The notes beneath the pieces are model-generated. The model searched no databases. It was not told the DNA's origin and saw only the letters and a list, made by a program, of their open reading frames with translations. The position numbers were made by a program, and so were the translations under genes. From the NCBI GenBank assembly GCA_018350325.1, contig JAEVLN010000002.1, positions 2,506,295-2,570,294 of the forward strand: a stretch of DNA of 64,000 bases, written 5' to 3'. The stretch comes from Globodera rostochiensis (Eukaryota > Nematoda > Chromadorea > Rhabditida > Heteroderidae). Shown one piece after another: positions 22,701 through 34,942 of this stretch; positions within the stretch are counted from its first letter, which is position 1, and the number at the start of each line of letters is the position of its first letter.

Positions 22701-25700
22701 GGTTGTTGTCCGTCCTCGGCAGCTCCTCCTCCGGCCCCCTCAGCTGCTTTTCCCATTTGTCCGTCCGTTTCCAACTTCTCCTCCTCCTCCTCCTCTTGCA
22801 ACAATTCTCGACCATCAGCAGCAGCAGCATAAGATGACAACAGTGACTCTTGTGCCATTCTCTCCCGTGCCAACAACGCGTGCCGTCGCCATTTGGTCGT
22901 GAAGCGGGCGGATCGCACGATTACGCTCGTTGCGGTCATCAGCGTCATCGGTGGCACCGCCTCAGCGGACATCGTCGACGACGGTGGCATGGTCAGAATG
23001 GTCGCACGGCAAGTCGGCACATCCTGCTCGAACTCGACAAGATGGTGGTGTTCATGTGCAGCAGCCCGTGCTGCTGCAGCAGTAGCAGCAACGTGTCCAA
23101 CTCCGTGTTGACCACTGTCGCCATGTTCAGACGCGTAGTTGAGCAGCTGTTGGCCCGGATGCTGCCGTCCGAACTGCAACTCCATGCCGTGGATTTCATC
23201 AATGCTGCGTGCCAACAACAGTTGGTCACGACCGTGGTCCAACTCGCGCAGTACAGTGTTCGCCTGCAGTGTCCGATACGCAAATTCTGTCGATTGATCG
23301 GCATAGAACAAATTTTTGTGATTGGTTCCTGTGCAAACAAAACGATCAAAAAAGCATTTTTTTAAACGATCAATCCATCGTTAAACGGAGTGTTATAAAG
23401 CAAAAGCATGAATGACAACACAACAAACAAAGTGTGCCGTCAAACGAACAAACAAATAAATGGACAAAAATGTTAGTTTAATTCAATTTAGAAATCGAAA
23501 ATGCCCTCGGATTTTCGACTTTTAAAAAATCGGCATGCCTAAAGCATCCAATCAAACTCACTTTGCCGATTTGTTAGCTGTTGTTGTTGTTGTTGTTGTT
23601 GTTGTTGCTGTTCTGTCGTTGCAATTGTTGTACGCCGTGCCGACAATGGCCCCGTTGGCTTTTGTTGCCCCGCGGCGTTTTGGTGTTGTGCCGCCGCAGT
23701 GTTATCCGACAATGCCTCCGGCTGCGACGGCAGCGCCTGGGGGGCCATGACGGCGGTGGTGGTAGGGAAATGCGTTGCCATTGTTGGCGTCGGCACAAAC
23801 AGTGCCGACGACGACGACGACGTCGGTGGCGGCACGTTCAAAAGCATTCGGCCAGTCGGTGTGATAAAGGCAATTTCAACCTGCGCCAATTTGCCAAAGG
23901 TTATTGAACAGATCAAATTATGTCTAATCATTAATGGGCCACCTGCGCGTCCTTCCAGCGAATGTAATGCTCCAACCCGTCAAGCACGTAGCCCCCGTGG
24001 GGCTGCTGCTGTGGCGGTGCCAATTGAGCAGGGGGCGGCGGCACCAGCACTGCGCCAGACTTTGTCGCCCGAGGCGATGGCGGCACTTAAAAGGGTTTAA
24101 AAGTTAAATTAAAACAACAAAAAAAAAACGCGCGCCAACTTTTCATGGACTTCGTTGGAGGCGGCGCTTTTCGCGCAGTCGGCTTGCCCAACTGGCCCAA
24201 CAAGCGGCAATAATGCGGGTTCGTCTGCCTCAAATTGATCTGAAATTTTCGGATTTTTAAATTTCAAAAGTTTATGGAATCCAAATTTTTAAATTTTCAA
24301 TCATTTTTTGTATAGTACATTGTTCTGCAATATTTCTTCAGCACTCCGTTGACCTTCTCGCACATAGAACACGGACACCGTTTCCGCAAGACGTACCGGA
24401 TGTTGGTCGACCGTAACGGACAGCGAATCGTAGAAAATGTCACTGACAATTTAAATTTAAATTAAAATTAAAATAAAAAATGTTTTTCTTTTTTTTTTCT
24501 CTATTTTTTGGTGCTCACAACGACGAGTTGTCGAGCGGCGTGAATTCGCGGCCGAACGCGCGTCTGTTCACCAGCCCCATGTCGTAGAGGAAAACGCGAA
24601 GGGAATTGCATTTTGCGACAGGGCTAAATTGTTTTTTGTTAAAATATAATTTAAATCATTAATTAAATTATAATTATTAAAATTAAATTTAAAATTTCAA
24701 TTAAACATTACAAATTGTTTAAAATTAAATTAATCAAGTCAATTAAACATTATGAATCATTTAAAATTAAATTTAAATCATTAATTAAACATTATGAATT
24801 GTTTAGAATTAAACTTAATCATCGATTATTATGTAAATTAAATTTAAAAATCATCTTTAAATATTATGAAATTTATTTTTAAATCATGTTTAGAATTAAA
24901 ATTTAATTCATAAATTAAACATTATGAATTATTTACAATTAAATGTATCCTCAATTATTATGTAAATTAATTTTAAAATCATCTTTAAATATTGTGAATT
25001 ATTTAATTAAATTTAAATTATGAATAATTAAAAATAAATCATCAATTAAACATTATGAATTTAAAATTAAATTTTAAAAATCATTAATTAACATTATGAA
25101 TTAATTAAATATTATGAATAAATTTTTAAATCCTCAATTAAACAGTATTAATAATGACATTGAAATGCCGCCGAACCGTCGGTAAAAATAAAAGTGGCAC
25201 AAATAAAAAAATTAGTTTAATTAATAATATTTGAAATGAATGCCGCGCCTCGCCTCGCCTCGCCTCGCCCACCTTTCGGGCGTGGGTGTTTTGGTCAAAA
25301 TCGCCCCGAGCGACGCGTTCAGCCAAACATTGCGCGTGTCGCGGTCGCCTACGGGTGCGCCGCTGCCCTGCGCGAGTCGGGCGCGAATTTGTGCAAGTTG
25401 CGACTGCACTTCGGCCACCGGGGCGGGCACGGGCTCGAGTCGCGGGAATTGGGCGTCACTGAAATTATACAAAACATTTTTATATAAAAATTTTAAAAAT
25501 ATATAAAAAAACATTTCTCGCGCACAGTTTGCACTGGGGCAGCAGCACTTCACGCGGAATTTCGAACTGCTTGACGGTCGTTGACAGCCGCCGCTGCTGC
25601 TGCTGCTGCTGCTGTCCATTCGGCGTCGCCGTCTCGTCGACGGACGACGTGCCATGGCCGCTGCTGCCGCTGTTCAGCTCCGTCTCCGTTGTCTGTAGTT

Positions 25701-28700
25701 GACCAGTCAACGATGTACAGCCCGGACTCGGTGCGTTCGAATGCGGTGAGAAGAAGCCTTTTGAAATTATTTTGATTAAACATAAATCGAAATAAAACAA
25801 CACCATTTTGGTGTTGTTGCTGCTGCTGTTTCTGATACTCCGTCGTGCCGTTGCCCGCGCATTTTTGCCCTCGGCACTTTGCCTGAGGCAACAACTGAAG
25901 CGTCGTTGCCCACGGCTCATAAAACGGCGTGCGGAACACGGCGATGACCGCTGGGAGGCCTTAAAATTTGTTGTACAAAAAAAAATTATTAAATTTTTTG
26001 TACCGTCCGACAAATGGACGACAGGTTGCGCTTCGTACAGTGACAGAATGGTCGACTCGCCGATGTAAAAGTGCCGAAACTGGGCCAAGTCCAGGCCAAA
26101 CTTTTGCACCAACGCGAATTCGTCGATGGCCGTCCGTTTGTCGTGCGCCTGAAAATTTTGAAATATTTTTTTAAATGCTTTTTAATAGACAAATTATGCT
26201 TTAAGTACATCTGCAAAAAGTGAGTGCAAAAGCATTTCGGCCGCGTCGCGCACGCGTTGACTCGCCGGTTTGTAGTGGTCGGGAGCCTTAAAAACTCGAG
26301 AAATTACATTTTTGTTTTAATTTTTAAATTAATTTTACCATGTCACGCCCCCCGGTGATGCCCAATTCGATGGTTTGTGCCACCGTGCACAGACAACTCT
26401 CAATCTCGGCAAGCGCCGGCGCGGCGTTCAGCCACACGTTCATGCAGGAATAGGCGGCAACAACCTCAAAGAGTTAAATGCTTAGAAGTTTTGACTCTAG
26501 AGTTGGCCAGGATCGGGATTTTTGGTAAAAACCGGAATCGCGATTGCCCGGGATCGTGAAAGCCGGGATTGGGATCAGCATGTTGAACCGGGACCAAGAT
26601 CGGGATTACGACTTTTCAAAAACCGGGATCGGGATTCCAAAAACCGGGATAATCCCGCCCGATCCCGACCGGGATCCCAATCCCGGCCAACTCTAGTTTT
26701 AACATTTGATTGTATTTAGGACCGATCAAGATTTCGATCGAGAATCTTGATATGTCCAATCTCTAAATAAAACTGCATGCGAATCAAGTGAATATGGAAT
26801 AGACAAATTGCACACCGTCGAGTGCATGTCGCGCGAATGGTGCGGCGGCGGCTTTTGAAGCTGTAGATCAATGAAGCGGCAGAGAGAAGTGATGATCAGC
26901 GAACCGATGGACAATTCACCTGAAAACCAAAACATAAATTGAGCTTACTACAGCAGCAGTTACCCTGGTGGAACAGTATTCGGTGTGGCAACGAGCTCAA
27001 GCAGTTCAGGCTGTCAAATGCGGCCAAACAGCTCAGCGTGTCACTGGCCCAGGTCGGCTTGCACAAATTGTCGCACACTGCGCTAACAATCGCACGCACT
27101 AGCGAAATGGAGAAAGGCGGGGCTGAAGTTTGAACACTTTGAACGGAATTTTTTTTGTAGAAGGAATGAGTAAGGTAAGTCCGGATCAGGCAGTACTCAA
27201 AACAAGTGATCAAACATGAGCTGTTTTGATCAAATTCAAAGTTGTGTATACAGTCTGATCAGATCAGGTCGGTCCCGTTCCCGGGTCTCTTGATCAACGA
27301 CGTGCCGGATCAGCCCCTGCCCCAAGGGCACTGCCCGTGCCCACCATCGTCTTTCGCACTCTCTGCCCCGTTGTCGCACTCTCTCGCCTCCACTGTCGTC
27401 GGCATCTCTGCCACGGCTCTCTCATCTTTTTGGCACAGTCTCCGCTCGCTGTCCTCCGTCGCAAGCAGTGCCAAATCGTAGCGTGCACTTTCGCACGCAA
27501 ACAGCGCGCACAGTGCAAGCGCCAACTGCACATTTGCAGGCACCGACTCATTGCGCAGCGCGTGCACCAGCACGCGTTGCATCCGCAACCTGTGGATAGA
27601 GACATTTTAATTTGAATTTAAAATTTATTGTGCTTTTTGTCGTCTTAATTTTTATAATAATAATTGTTGGAGTTGAAGCGATCGATCGTTCTAATACAAA
27701 TTTATTTGGTTCACCTTAAGTCGGTATAATGCTGCTCCGTCTCCAGCAAATTAGCGGAAGAGCCCTGCCGCGAAATTCGATTCCTTACGGCGTAATTGCC
27801 CGGGGGTTTGTTGGACGCCGGGGGCGTTTTGCGACCTTTGAAAATTGGGGAACATTTTTTTATTTTGTTGAAGACAAATTAACGAACTGCGCTCAAGTGA
27901 TCAAATCTCTCCTGCTGATCAGAAAGTATCGGAAAAGAGTTTTTGTTGAAAAAAGCGAAAATCTTTTGGGTAAAACAAAAACAATATTTAATTAAAATAA
28001 TAAGCATTAACAGAGAATAAAATTGTTGCCAAAAACGGAGGGCCACGCCAGCACGGAGGCCAATGCGCGAAGGCAAGCGGCACGCATCTCCGCCTGACTC
28101 GCCGACGGATGTAACCTGAGGGCACACAAAATTGCAATAAAAAAATGCCATCGACGGACGACGACGATGAACGACCTCAACTTCATGGACTCCGTGTGCA
28201 CAATGTCGATGGCCATCACATAATTGGGCAACAGAATTTGCACGCCGTTCAGCGCCAGCTTGAACAGCTCGTCCGCCGTGTGGAAAAGCAGGGCACAGAG
28301 CATGAGACGGTCGCGCTGATCAAAGAATTTTAATTTTTTTTTTTAATTATACAAAAAAAATATATTTATTTAATTAACAAACAAAATTTTGTTTTGTACC
28401 GAAATGAGCGCCTCATGAAGAATGGTGAAGAATTGGGCGAGCTGTTCGTCGTCAAGCCGTTCTCGACTACGTTTGGCACACACAATGCGGCACAGGGCTG
28501 CCAATGCGGTGGAGCGGCCGGCCGCGACGCCCTCCACGGCGGGGAAGTCGGACGGGGAGCGGAACTGGTGCGGCACCGCACCCAACATGGCCGGGTCCGA
28601 GCAGTAATTGCCACAACTGCTGTTGCTGCTACTGCTGCTGGTGGTGGTTGTGTTGCTGCTACTGCTTGCAGTAGACGACGACAACGGGGCGGCCACTTGA

Positions 28701-31700
28701 AAAGATTGGGGGCAAAATATTTACGACACAAAATGCGCGCGTCGTTAAATGTAAAAACAAAAATAGACTTAACCACAACGATCAGAAATAAAAAGCCATG
28801 GCCCCTTTTGTTTCACACTTTTTGTTTTTGGACATTTTGTAAAAACAATTCTCGAGTCACTGTTTTGTCGAGACCAATGCAAAATTTTTGTCCGATTGAA
28901 TTGCCCCTAAGGGGGGGGGGACGCCGTCGTTCATTTCACCGCGTCGGTCGGATGAAGAACGACGAAAATTGTGTGATAAATTAATTTCTTTGCTCCCCGC
29001 CGCCCCTCTCACCCCATTTTTTGTCGAAGAATGAAAACGCAAAAAACAGCACAAATTGTACGTAAAAGTTAAAGTTGATGAGCGCGTTTAATGTAATTCG
29101 ATTTGAAGAAGTTGCTCGGCGCGTTCGCCCACCCACCGGCGAATTTTGAGTGGGGAGAATTGGGGCGGCGGCATTTTGTGCCGTAATGCCATCACCGAAA
29201 CGGTTTTAAATCGCTTTTCACATAAATTACTTTGTATAAGCACAAAATGAATTGAGGGTAAAGTGAAAAGGCGGTTGCTTAATGATAAGAAATTACAACA
29301 ACAAAGAAAGTCTTTGAAAGAATTTGCCTTGGAATTAATCAAAACAAACAATTAAACAAATTAAAATTAATAATTTAACTTCCCAAAAGCATAAAAGCCC
29401 AAAAAGTGATTGACTGAAGTTGTGCACTTTACAAACACAAAAAAGACGCGCACAAAAAGGGGCAAAAACTGTGTCAAGTCAATGTCAGCAGGCGGCAGAA
29501 GCGCGGGAGCTTATAATAATGGCGCCTGAGGGGAACAATCGGCGGCAGAGAATGAATAAAATGCATTCGACCGGATCGAACAAAATTATATGGAACCAGA
29601 AGAAGAAGAAGAAGAAGAAGCAGTAGCAGCAGCAGGAAGAATGGAGCACAGAAACATTTTCAAGAAGAAATGGGCCAAGCAAAGGACGCCCTCTGTTTGG
29701 CAGCTGCTGTCTGGTCTGAAGAAGGCCCAAACCCCCCCCCCCCCCCCCCCCCCAAAAGGGTCGTCGTCGGCCTTCTGTTTGAACAAGTCCCCACCCCCCC
29801 CCCCCCCTCCCCTCCGGCGTTGGCTTGGCTCTGTCGCGTTGACTGTGTGAAGCGCCGATGGATTATACGACGGTTTCCGCTGCACCTGGCGGCTGGCCGG
29901 CCGGCCGGCCGGCGCTTGAAGCGGCTGGTGGCAAAAGTGCAATTGAGCGGCGAGCGATTGATCCGTCCGCTTTTCCTTTTGTCCGTCCGTCCGTCGGTTA
30001 GTGATCGCCCCAGCAGAGAAATGATGCTTCTGCTTCTTCATCGACCGCTGGACAAATAATAATTGGATTTGGGGGGGGGGGGTGGGGGGTTGGACGACGA
30101 CACTGACGACAATATGTTACGGTAAGTTTGGAACGAAAAAAGCGTCTCCATTATCTTTCTAATTAACAAACATTCTCAGTGATTTGGAAATGATAAAGGG
30201 AATTTTAGCCGAATAAAACTGAAACATATGTAAATTAAATGGCATTTATATAATTGAGAAAGAAAATAGAAGAAAAGTTAAATGCCAATGTCACATATGT
30301 AAATTAAATGGCATTTATATAATTGAGAAAGAAAATAGAAGAAAAGTTAAATGCCAATGTCACCGATCACTTCTAAATGGACTAAAGCATCCATCAGGCT
30401 TGATTGAATTTCGATACAAAAAAGTGACTCTTAAGTGATCGGCTCTAACAAATAAGTGGCAACAATTTTTAATAGTCCTACAATAATTAGAGCCATTTAA
30501 ATCCCCTGGGGGGCGACTTTCCCGGTGGTCATTAAATGCGCAAGTCCCCCGCGGATTGAAATTGGGGGGGAGGGGGGGGGAAGTGCACAAACAAAACAAC
30601 AATTAAATAATTGCGTGTTCCATTTTTGCGTCAAATTCTCTCAGTCAGTCTCACCTCAGTTTTTGCCCCCCCCCCTTTTGGTGCCCCCCGTCTTCGTAAA
30701 ATGGATGATGATATGCTTTTGATGCTTAAATATTCTTTCCGCCCCCCCCCCCCCCCCCCTCTCGCCCCCAATTGTATACTTTGGGGAAAAAGTGAGATTG
30801 GACTTTCCCTCTTTCAAAAAATAGAAAACTTAATGGATCCGAAAATGTTGCAAAAAGTGGTACAATCAAATGGGCAAATGGGTAATGTGTGGGTGAGTGC
30901 ACAACAAATCGGGGGGGGGGGGGGGGTGAGGAGGGGGATTTTCGAGCAGAATGTGAAAAGAATTGGTGGTGGGGGGGGGGAAACACTCTCAGCAACGGCG
31001 GCAACAATGGACTACATTATTTTTATTATATTTTCTGCCAGCCCACCGCCCCATACAATCGTTTCAGCCCATCGGTGGGTGAAGTCATGGACGGGGGGGG
31101 GGAGGGGGAGGTGTAAAACGTAAATTGAGGTGGAAGGGACGAGACGAGACCCCCCGGGGGAGGGATTTGTATTTAATTATTTTATTTGCTCTCCTCTTCC
31201 GTGTGAAGGGGGGGGGGCACAAAGAAAGTGATGAAGACCCTCCCCCAAATCGGCAGGAAAAAATGAAACAATTCGAAAGCTCAAGACGGAATCAAGCCAG
31301 AAATACAAAATGGGTCAATGAAAGTCGCGAAGTTGAGCCTGTACATCCCATTTTTGGAAGAATGTGAACATGCGAATTGGGGGAAGTACATATTCAAAAC
31401 GAGGGCTGAACTCTCTGAATTCAATGGGGGGGGGGGGCAAACAAAAGTTTGGGGGGGGGGGGCTGGAGCAAAACGGGGCGAGGAAAGGAAGCCAGGCCGG
31501 ATTATGCAAATAAATAGCAAAAGCCATACAATGTGTGTGCATCATGGACAAGGACATTCATTGCGGGGAGTTGTGAAAGGGAATGAATAGATGTGATGGT
31601 TGGAACATTAATCTGAAAAAACGGTGTCCCATTAAACACCAGACTAATCACTTTTATTAGAGCCAATCAAATTAGCGGCATTCGCTTAGCATGGAATTAA

Positions 31701-34700
31701 AATTGTCCGGGACATCGTCGCGCCCCCTCTCTCTTTTCTCTTCCAAACGCCGAAGGGCGTGAAGTAAGCATTTCCTTAACAATGCCTTCAGCGAAAGAGA
31801 AGAGTTTCTCGCCTCCGGGAAATTGGACCCGTCACTAATTTTCTATTTTTTTTTTGCTCCATGCTTTTGTTTGTCAAATTCCGGAAACAAAGCTTTTCCA
31901 GCCGATTCTGTCATTAATCGGAGAGAGAAGTCGGATTAAGCGAGTGATGCGCGACGGAAATCGGGGGGGGGGGCTGATCGGAACGAACATGTTTACGGGG
32001 GGCATAACAAATGCAACAATAAACATTTATACAACAATCAAAAAAGCCAATTTACAAAAATATCTACATATGTATTAGAAAAATTAAGCAGAAAAATGAT
32101 AAGAAAATAATTAATAAAGTAAAAGCAACAAAAAAAATTAACCCCCACACGTCCAACATTCCCACCGCTTAATCTGTGCTGCTTTTGTGGTTCAACAACA
32201 GTCAAACTGGAGGCGACGGAATGCAGCTGAAACAGTGCAGCATCACCAAGACATTGCAGAAACACGGCCAACAACGGACCGGACAGAGGGTGGTGCTGCC
32301 GGTGGTCAGACAAAGATGATGGACCGCTGTTGTTGTAGCTGTACTGCTTGAATTCGTTGTCTGTTAAAAAAAAGCGCTTGATTTATCAACTTTTAAACTA
32401 TTTGAGAAGATTAAACATTCAAAATTCCTATCCCAATGCCTTACAACAACAACAACAACAACAACAACAACGCACTTCGCAGTGTGTACCATACGTGTTG
32501 CTCAGCGCGCACTCTGTTGCCGTTGTTGGAACTGTTCAGTTGCAGTTGGAGTGCCGCCGCGACCAGCTCCGGGGGCGGGGGGAAATCGATCGCCACACTT
32601 TTGCGTGCCGCAGCGGCAACAGAAGGGGCGGGCGTGTTCGGTACCGAATGGGACACGGACAGGGAGGACATGTTGCTGAGCCGATGCTGGAGCTGTTGCT
32701 GGCCGTACTGTGGTTGATGGAGGTTGTGTTGCTGATCCCACTGAAATTGTATATATTTTTAATATTGTCTAAAAATTCACCTCATTTTGCTGGTGGTGCC
32801 GTTGCTCACCGTTGACCAGAGCCTCCAACCATTGGGAATGCAAATCTTCGCTCTCGCTGAAATCGATGTACACGGACGGGTCATCTGACGAATGCTCAAA
32901 GGGCATTAGGTCAAAAGATAAATAATTTTATAAAATCTAAAAATTCTTTTTTATTCAAGAAAACATTTCAGCTTCAAAAATCTCTCTGTCAACTCACCAA
33001 AAAACATGTCCACCATTTTTTTGTAGGCTAACACAGCGAGGAAAAAAGTCAACGATGTTTGTTCCGTAAAATGAGCCAACTCCGACGATTTTGATCCCAA
33101 ATGGGCCTCAATTTGAGCGAACACTGCAATTTTGTTATAATTATTATAGTTAGCCTAAGTTTAAGCTTTTAAATATGACTTTCACGCGTAAAATTGGCCG
33201 GATTGCCCAACAAATTGAACATGTTCAGCCACACGTTCTTCACAATGCCCAAATGGTCAGGAAAAAATGTAGGAGGGTCGTCGGTGGTCGGTCCAAAAAT
33301 TCTGGTTTCATCTTAATTTTTTTTTTTAAATGTTTAAGTCAGTTTTTAGAGAGGTCCGGGATTTCCGATAAGCAACAAAAAAAAAACGATTTTGTTATTG
33401 GTCCAAGTAATTAAAATGCAAATTTTTTTTTTGGTTACGCCCCGTAGGAATTTATATTCAATTGTCAGTTCTCACCAATGTGAACATTTGACAAGTCGTG
33501 GCCGTACAAATTTCGTAACAGCAACACAGTGAGTTGGAGCAGAGCGCGTGCCCAACATTCGACCAATGGCACCTCAAAAAACAAACAAATTTTTCCCCAT
33601 GCCGCCCCCCCCCCTCGGCCCAAACATGATGAAGACATCGCCGACAGAGGGCGGTCAGAGTGCGCCAGTAGGATGGGGACGGGATCAGCTCGTTGAGCGC
33701 CGCCTGCAGCCAACAGTCGAACAACACATGGCACAGATCGCCGGCCATCAGGCAGCCGATGGATTCTGAAATGATGCCGTGGCGTAATTCGTATACGAAA
33801 ATTCTAATTTGTGCCACGAATTTTGGCAACTTTGTTTCATTAATTCAAATTATTTTTCCAACCCAAGCTTAAACATCCTAGCCCACCTTGGCACCCGCGA
33901 GAAGCACGCCCAACCGACAGCAGCTGGTCGGTTGCGTTGATGAGAAAGAGCAATGAGCGCGACCAGCACTCGTCCCTGAACTCGTCGACCACCGTCTCGG
34001 CAACATGTTGGACAGTGTTCAGAACGGTGCGAATTTGGGCACCCTGACGGCTCAGACAGAGGCCAACGTCGGACGGATGGATGGGCGCCGGTTTGTCCAG
34101 GAAAACAAAGCGAAGCGCCTCCAATATTTTGCTAAATTTTTTAATTTAAAAAAAAAAACTAAGAAAAGGACAACAGAATTTTTTGGGAGATAACGAATGT
34201 TCGTTCATAAAATATTCTAAGGCTTTTCAAAGCAAAATCCATTTCAAAATCTAAACAATTTTTTCCTGGAATTAAACAAAGTCCATTAGTCGAAATCTTT
34301 CGAAAACATGCCGAAAATATCTGTCCGGATGCATCAGCAACTGTTTGGGGCAGCAGTCGTGCGGTGCGGCGGTCAACGCGCTGGTCCAGGCCAAGTAAAT
34401 GCGCACCGCCGCGCGCAAAGTGTCATGGCTTTGGGCGGGCACAAAAGGGAGTTGAAGGGCGTGGTTGATCACCTAAAAAGGGCAAAATTTCGAATGGTAA
34501 ATTTGTTAACAATTTTTTTCTTGGCAAATGCACCAATTTTTTTGTCCTAACTTTAAATGTGTGCCCAAAGACCAACCTGCATGACCCAGTCCACCTCTTG
34601 GTCATTGCTGAAGCAGTTCACATCCGTCGCGGACGGTCGGTCCACCCGTTCCACCAACTCGCGGATCAGCACATGCGCAACTGTATCAGCAGCAGAACTG

Positions 34701-34942
34701 AAATGGGATAAACGATTGGACACAACTTTTTCTGTAGGTTTTCAATTTTTGAATTGCATAAATAACATTCACTACCTCTAATTATGATAACAAAAAGACA
34801 CTTATCGTTTTAAACCTTTAGCATAGTTATTTTACTAAATAGGTAAGTCAAAAGAAAACCTGGAAAAATTGGACAAAATGCCAAGTTTCGGTGCGCACAG
34901 TTCGATGGCCGGCCAATCCGCTGCCTTGTCATTTTCTGTCAT
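19792..34942 (-). CDS. RALGAPB: Ral GTPase-activating protein subunit beta
   Basis: At least 25 exons over 15 kb, read right to left, follow the order of animal RalGAP beta. Start MTENDKAADWPAIELC (34942); DQEVDWVMQ VINHALQLPF (34.6-34.3 kb); SIGCLMAGDLCHVLFDCWLQ and PSPSYWRTLTALCRR (33.8-33.6 kb); NVWLNMFNLLGNPAN (33.2 kb); SGPLLAVFLQCLGDAALF (32.2 kb); helical-repeat exons to 26 kb (HHSRDMHSTV, FRHFYIGESTILSLYEAQPV); FLYDMGLVNRRAF, VSVFYVREGQRSAEEIL (24.6-24.3 kb); RapGAP-like segment ILVVWLERTEDMDTFPL (20.9 kb), CRVQVAGVWTK, and the C terminus GPLLNGTVVSMGALPALL with HVRRRHAIAEFGRR; stop 19792-19794. The beta subunit stabilises a catalytic alpha subunit; the complex switches off Ral and is inhibited by AKT. 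A single 1.66 kb exon (about 23300-21655) adds some 550 low-complexity residues with polyQ and basophilic kinase-type sites (RRRSS, RRKS). Exon limits are approximate. The 3.4 kb intron at about 28,700-32,145 has no gene. Confidence 0.88.
20002..20156. mobile_element. 155-bp MITE-like element with TIRs and target-site duplication
   Basis: Perfect 11-bp terminal inverted repeats (AGTGTTCGGCA at 20002-20012; TGCCGAACACT at 20146-20156) are flanked by a perfect 7-bp direct repeat CACTATT (19995-20001 and 20157-20163). The interior is itself palindromic, rich in CGATAATTATCG. It has no coding capacity and lies in an intron near the 3' end of the RalGAP beta gene. Confidence 0.85.
21222..21287. 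repeat. Long hairpin in RalGAP beta intron
   Basis: AGAGAAAGGACCGATCGAGA at 21222 is matched by an inverted copy ending in CCTTTCTCT near 21283, with a loop of about eight bases around CTTGATCG. It is flanked by repeats of CACTCGCTAATGCTAAT (21150-21225) and followed by TTAGGGTTAGGG. It is probably a remnant of a fold-back element. Confidence 0.8.
24620..25150. repeat. AT-rich degenerate tandem repeat in RalGAP beta intron
   Basis: About ten degenerate units with core AATTAAACATTATGAATT and AAATTTAAATCAT spacers, almost free of G and C, filling the intron between exons at 24.6 and 25.2 kb. Confidence 0.85.
26495..26698. repeat. Fold-back element, about 200 bp
   Basis: CTAGAGTTGGCC (26497-26508) and GGCCAACTCTAG (26685-26696) are perfect inverted ends. 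The interior consists of AACCGGGATCGGGAT-type repeats that become CCCGATCCCGACCGGGAT on the right. It lies in a RalGAP beta intron. Confidence 0.8.
28700..32145. other. 3.4 kb RalGAP beta intron without a recognisable gene
   Basis: The longest gene-free stretch inside a gene here. It carries more than a dozen poly(G) or poly(C) runs of nine or more bases (28,910; 29,728; 29,796; 30,070; 30,555; 30,667; 30,742; 30,911; 30,971; 31,094; 31,208; 31,426; 31,451; 31,966), a 69-bp tandem duplication at 30224-30361 and a GAA/GCA run at 29,600. Open frames are all low-complexity. Confidence 0.65.
30224..30361. repeat. 69-bp exact tandem duplication
   Basis: Two essentially identical 69-bp units start with ACATATGTAAATTAAATGG at 30224 and 30293. 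Identity is close to perfect, so the duplication is recent. Confidence 0.95.

Noticed and set aside
21699..22902. Plus-strand open frames with Cys, Ser and Val runs opposite the RalGAP beta insertion
   Set aside because: They are antisense shadows of CAG/polyQ coding; no domains or splice continuity.
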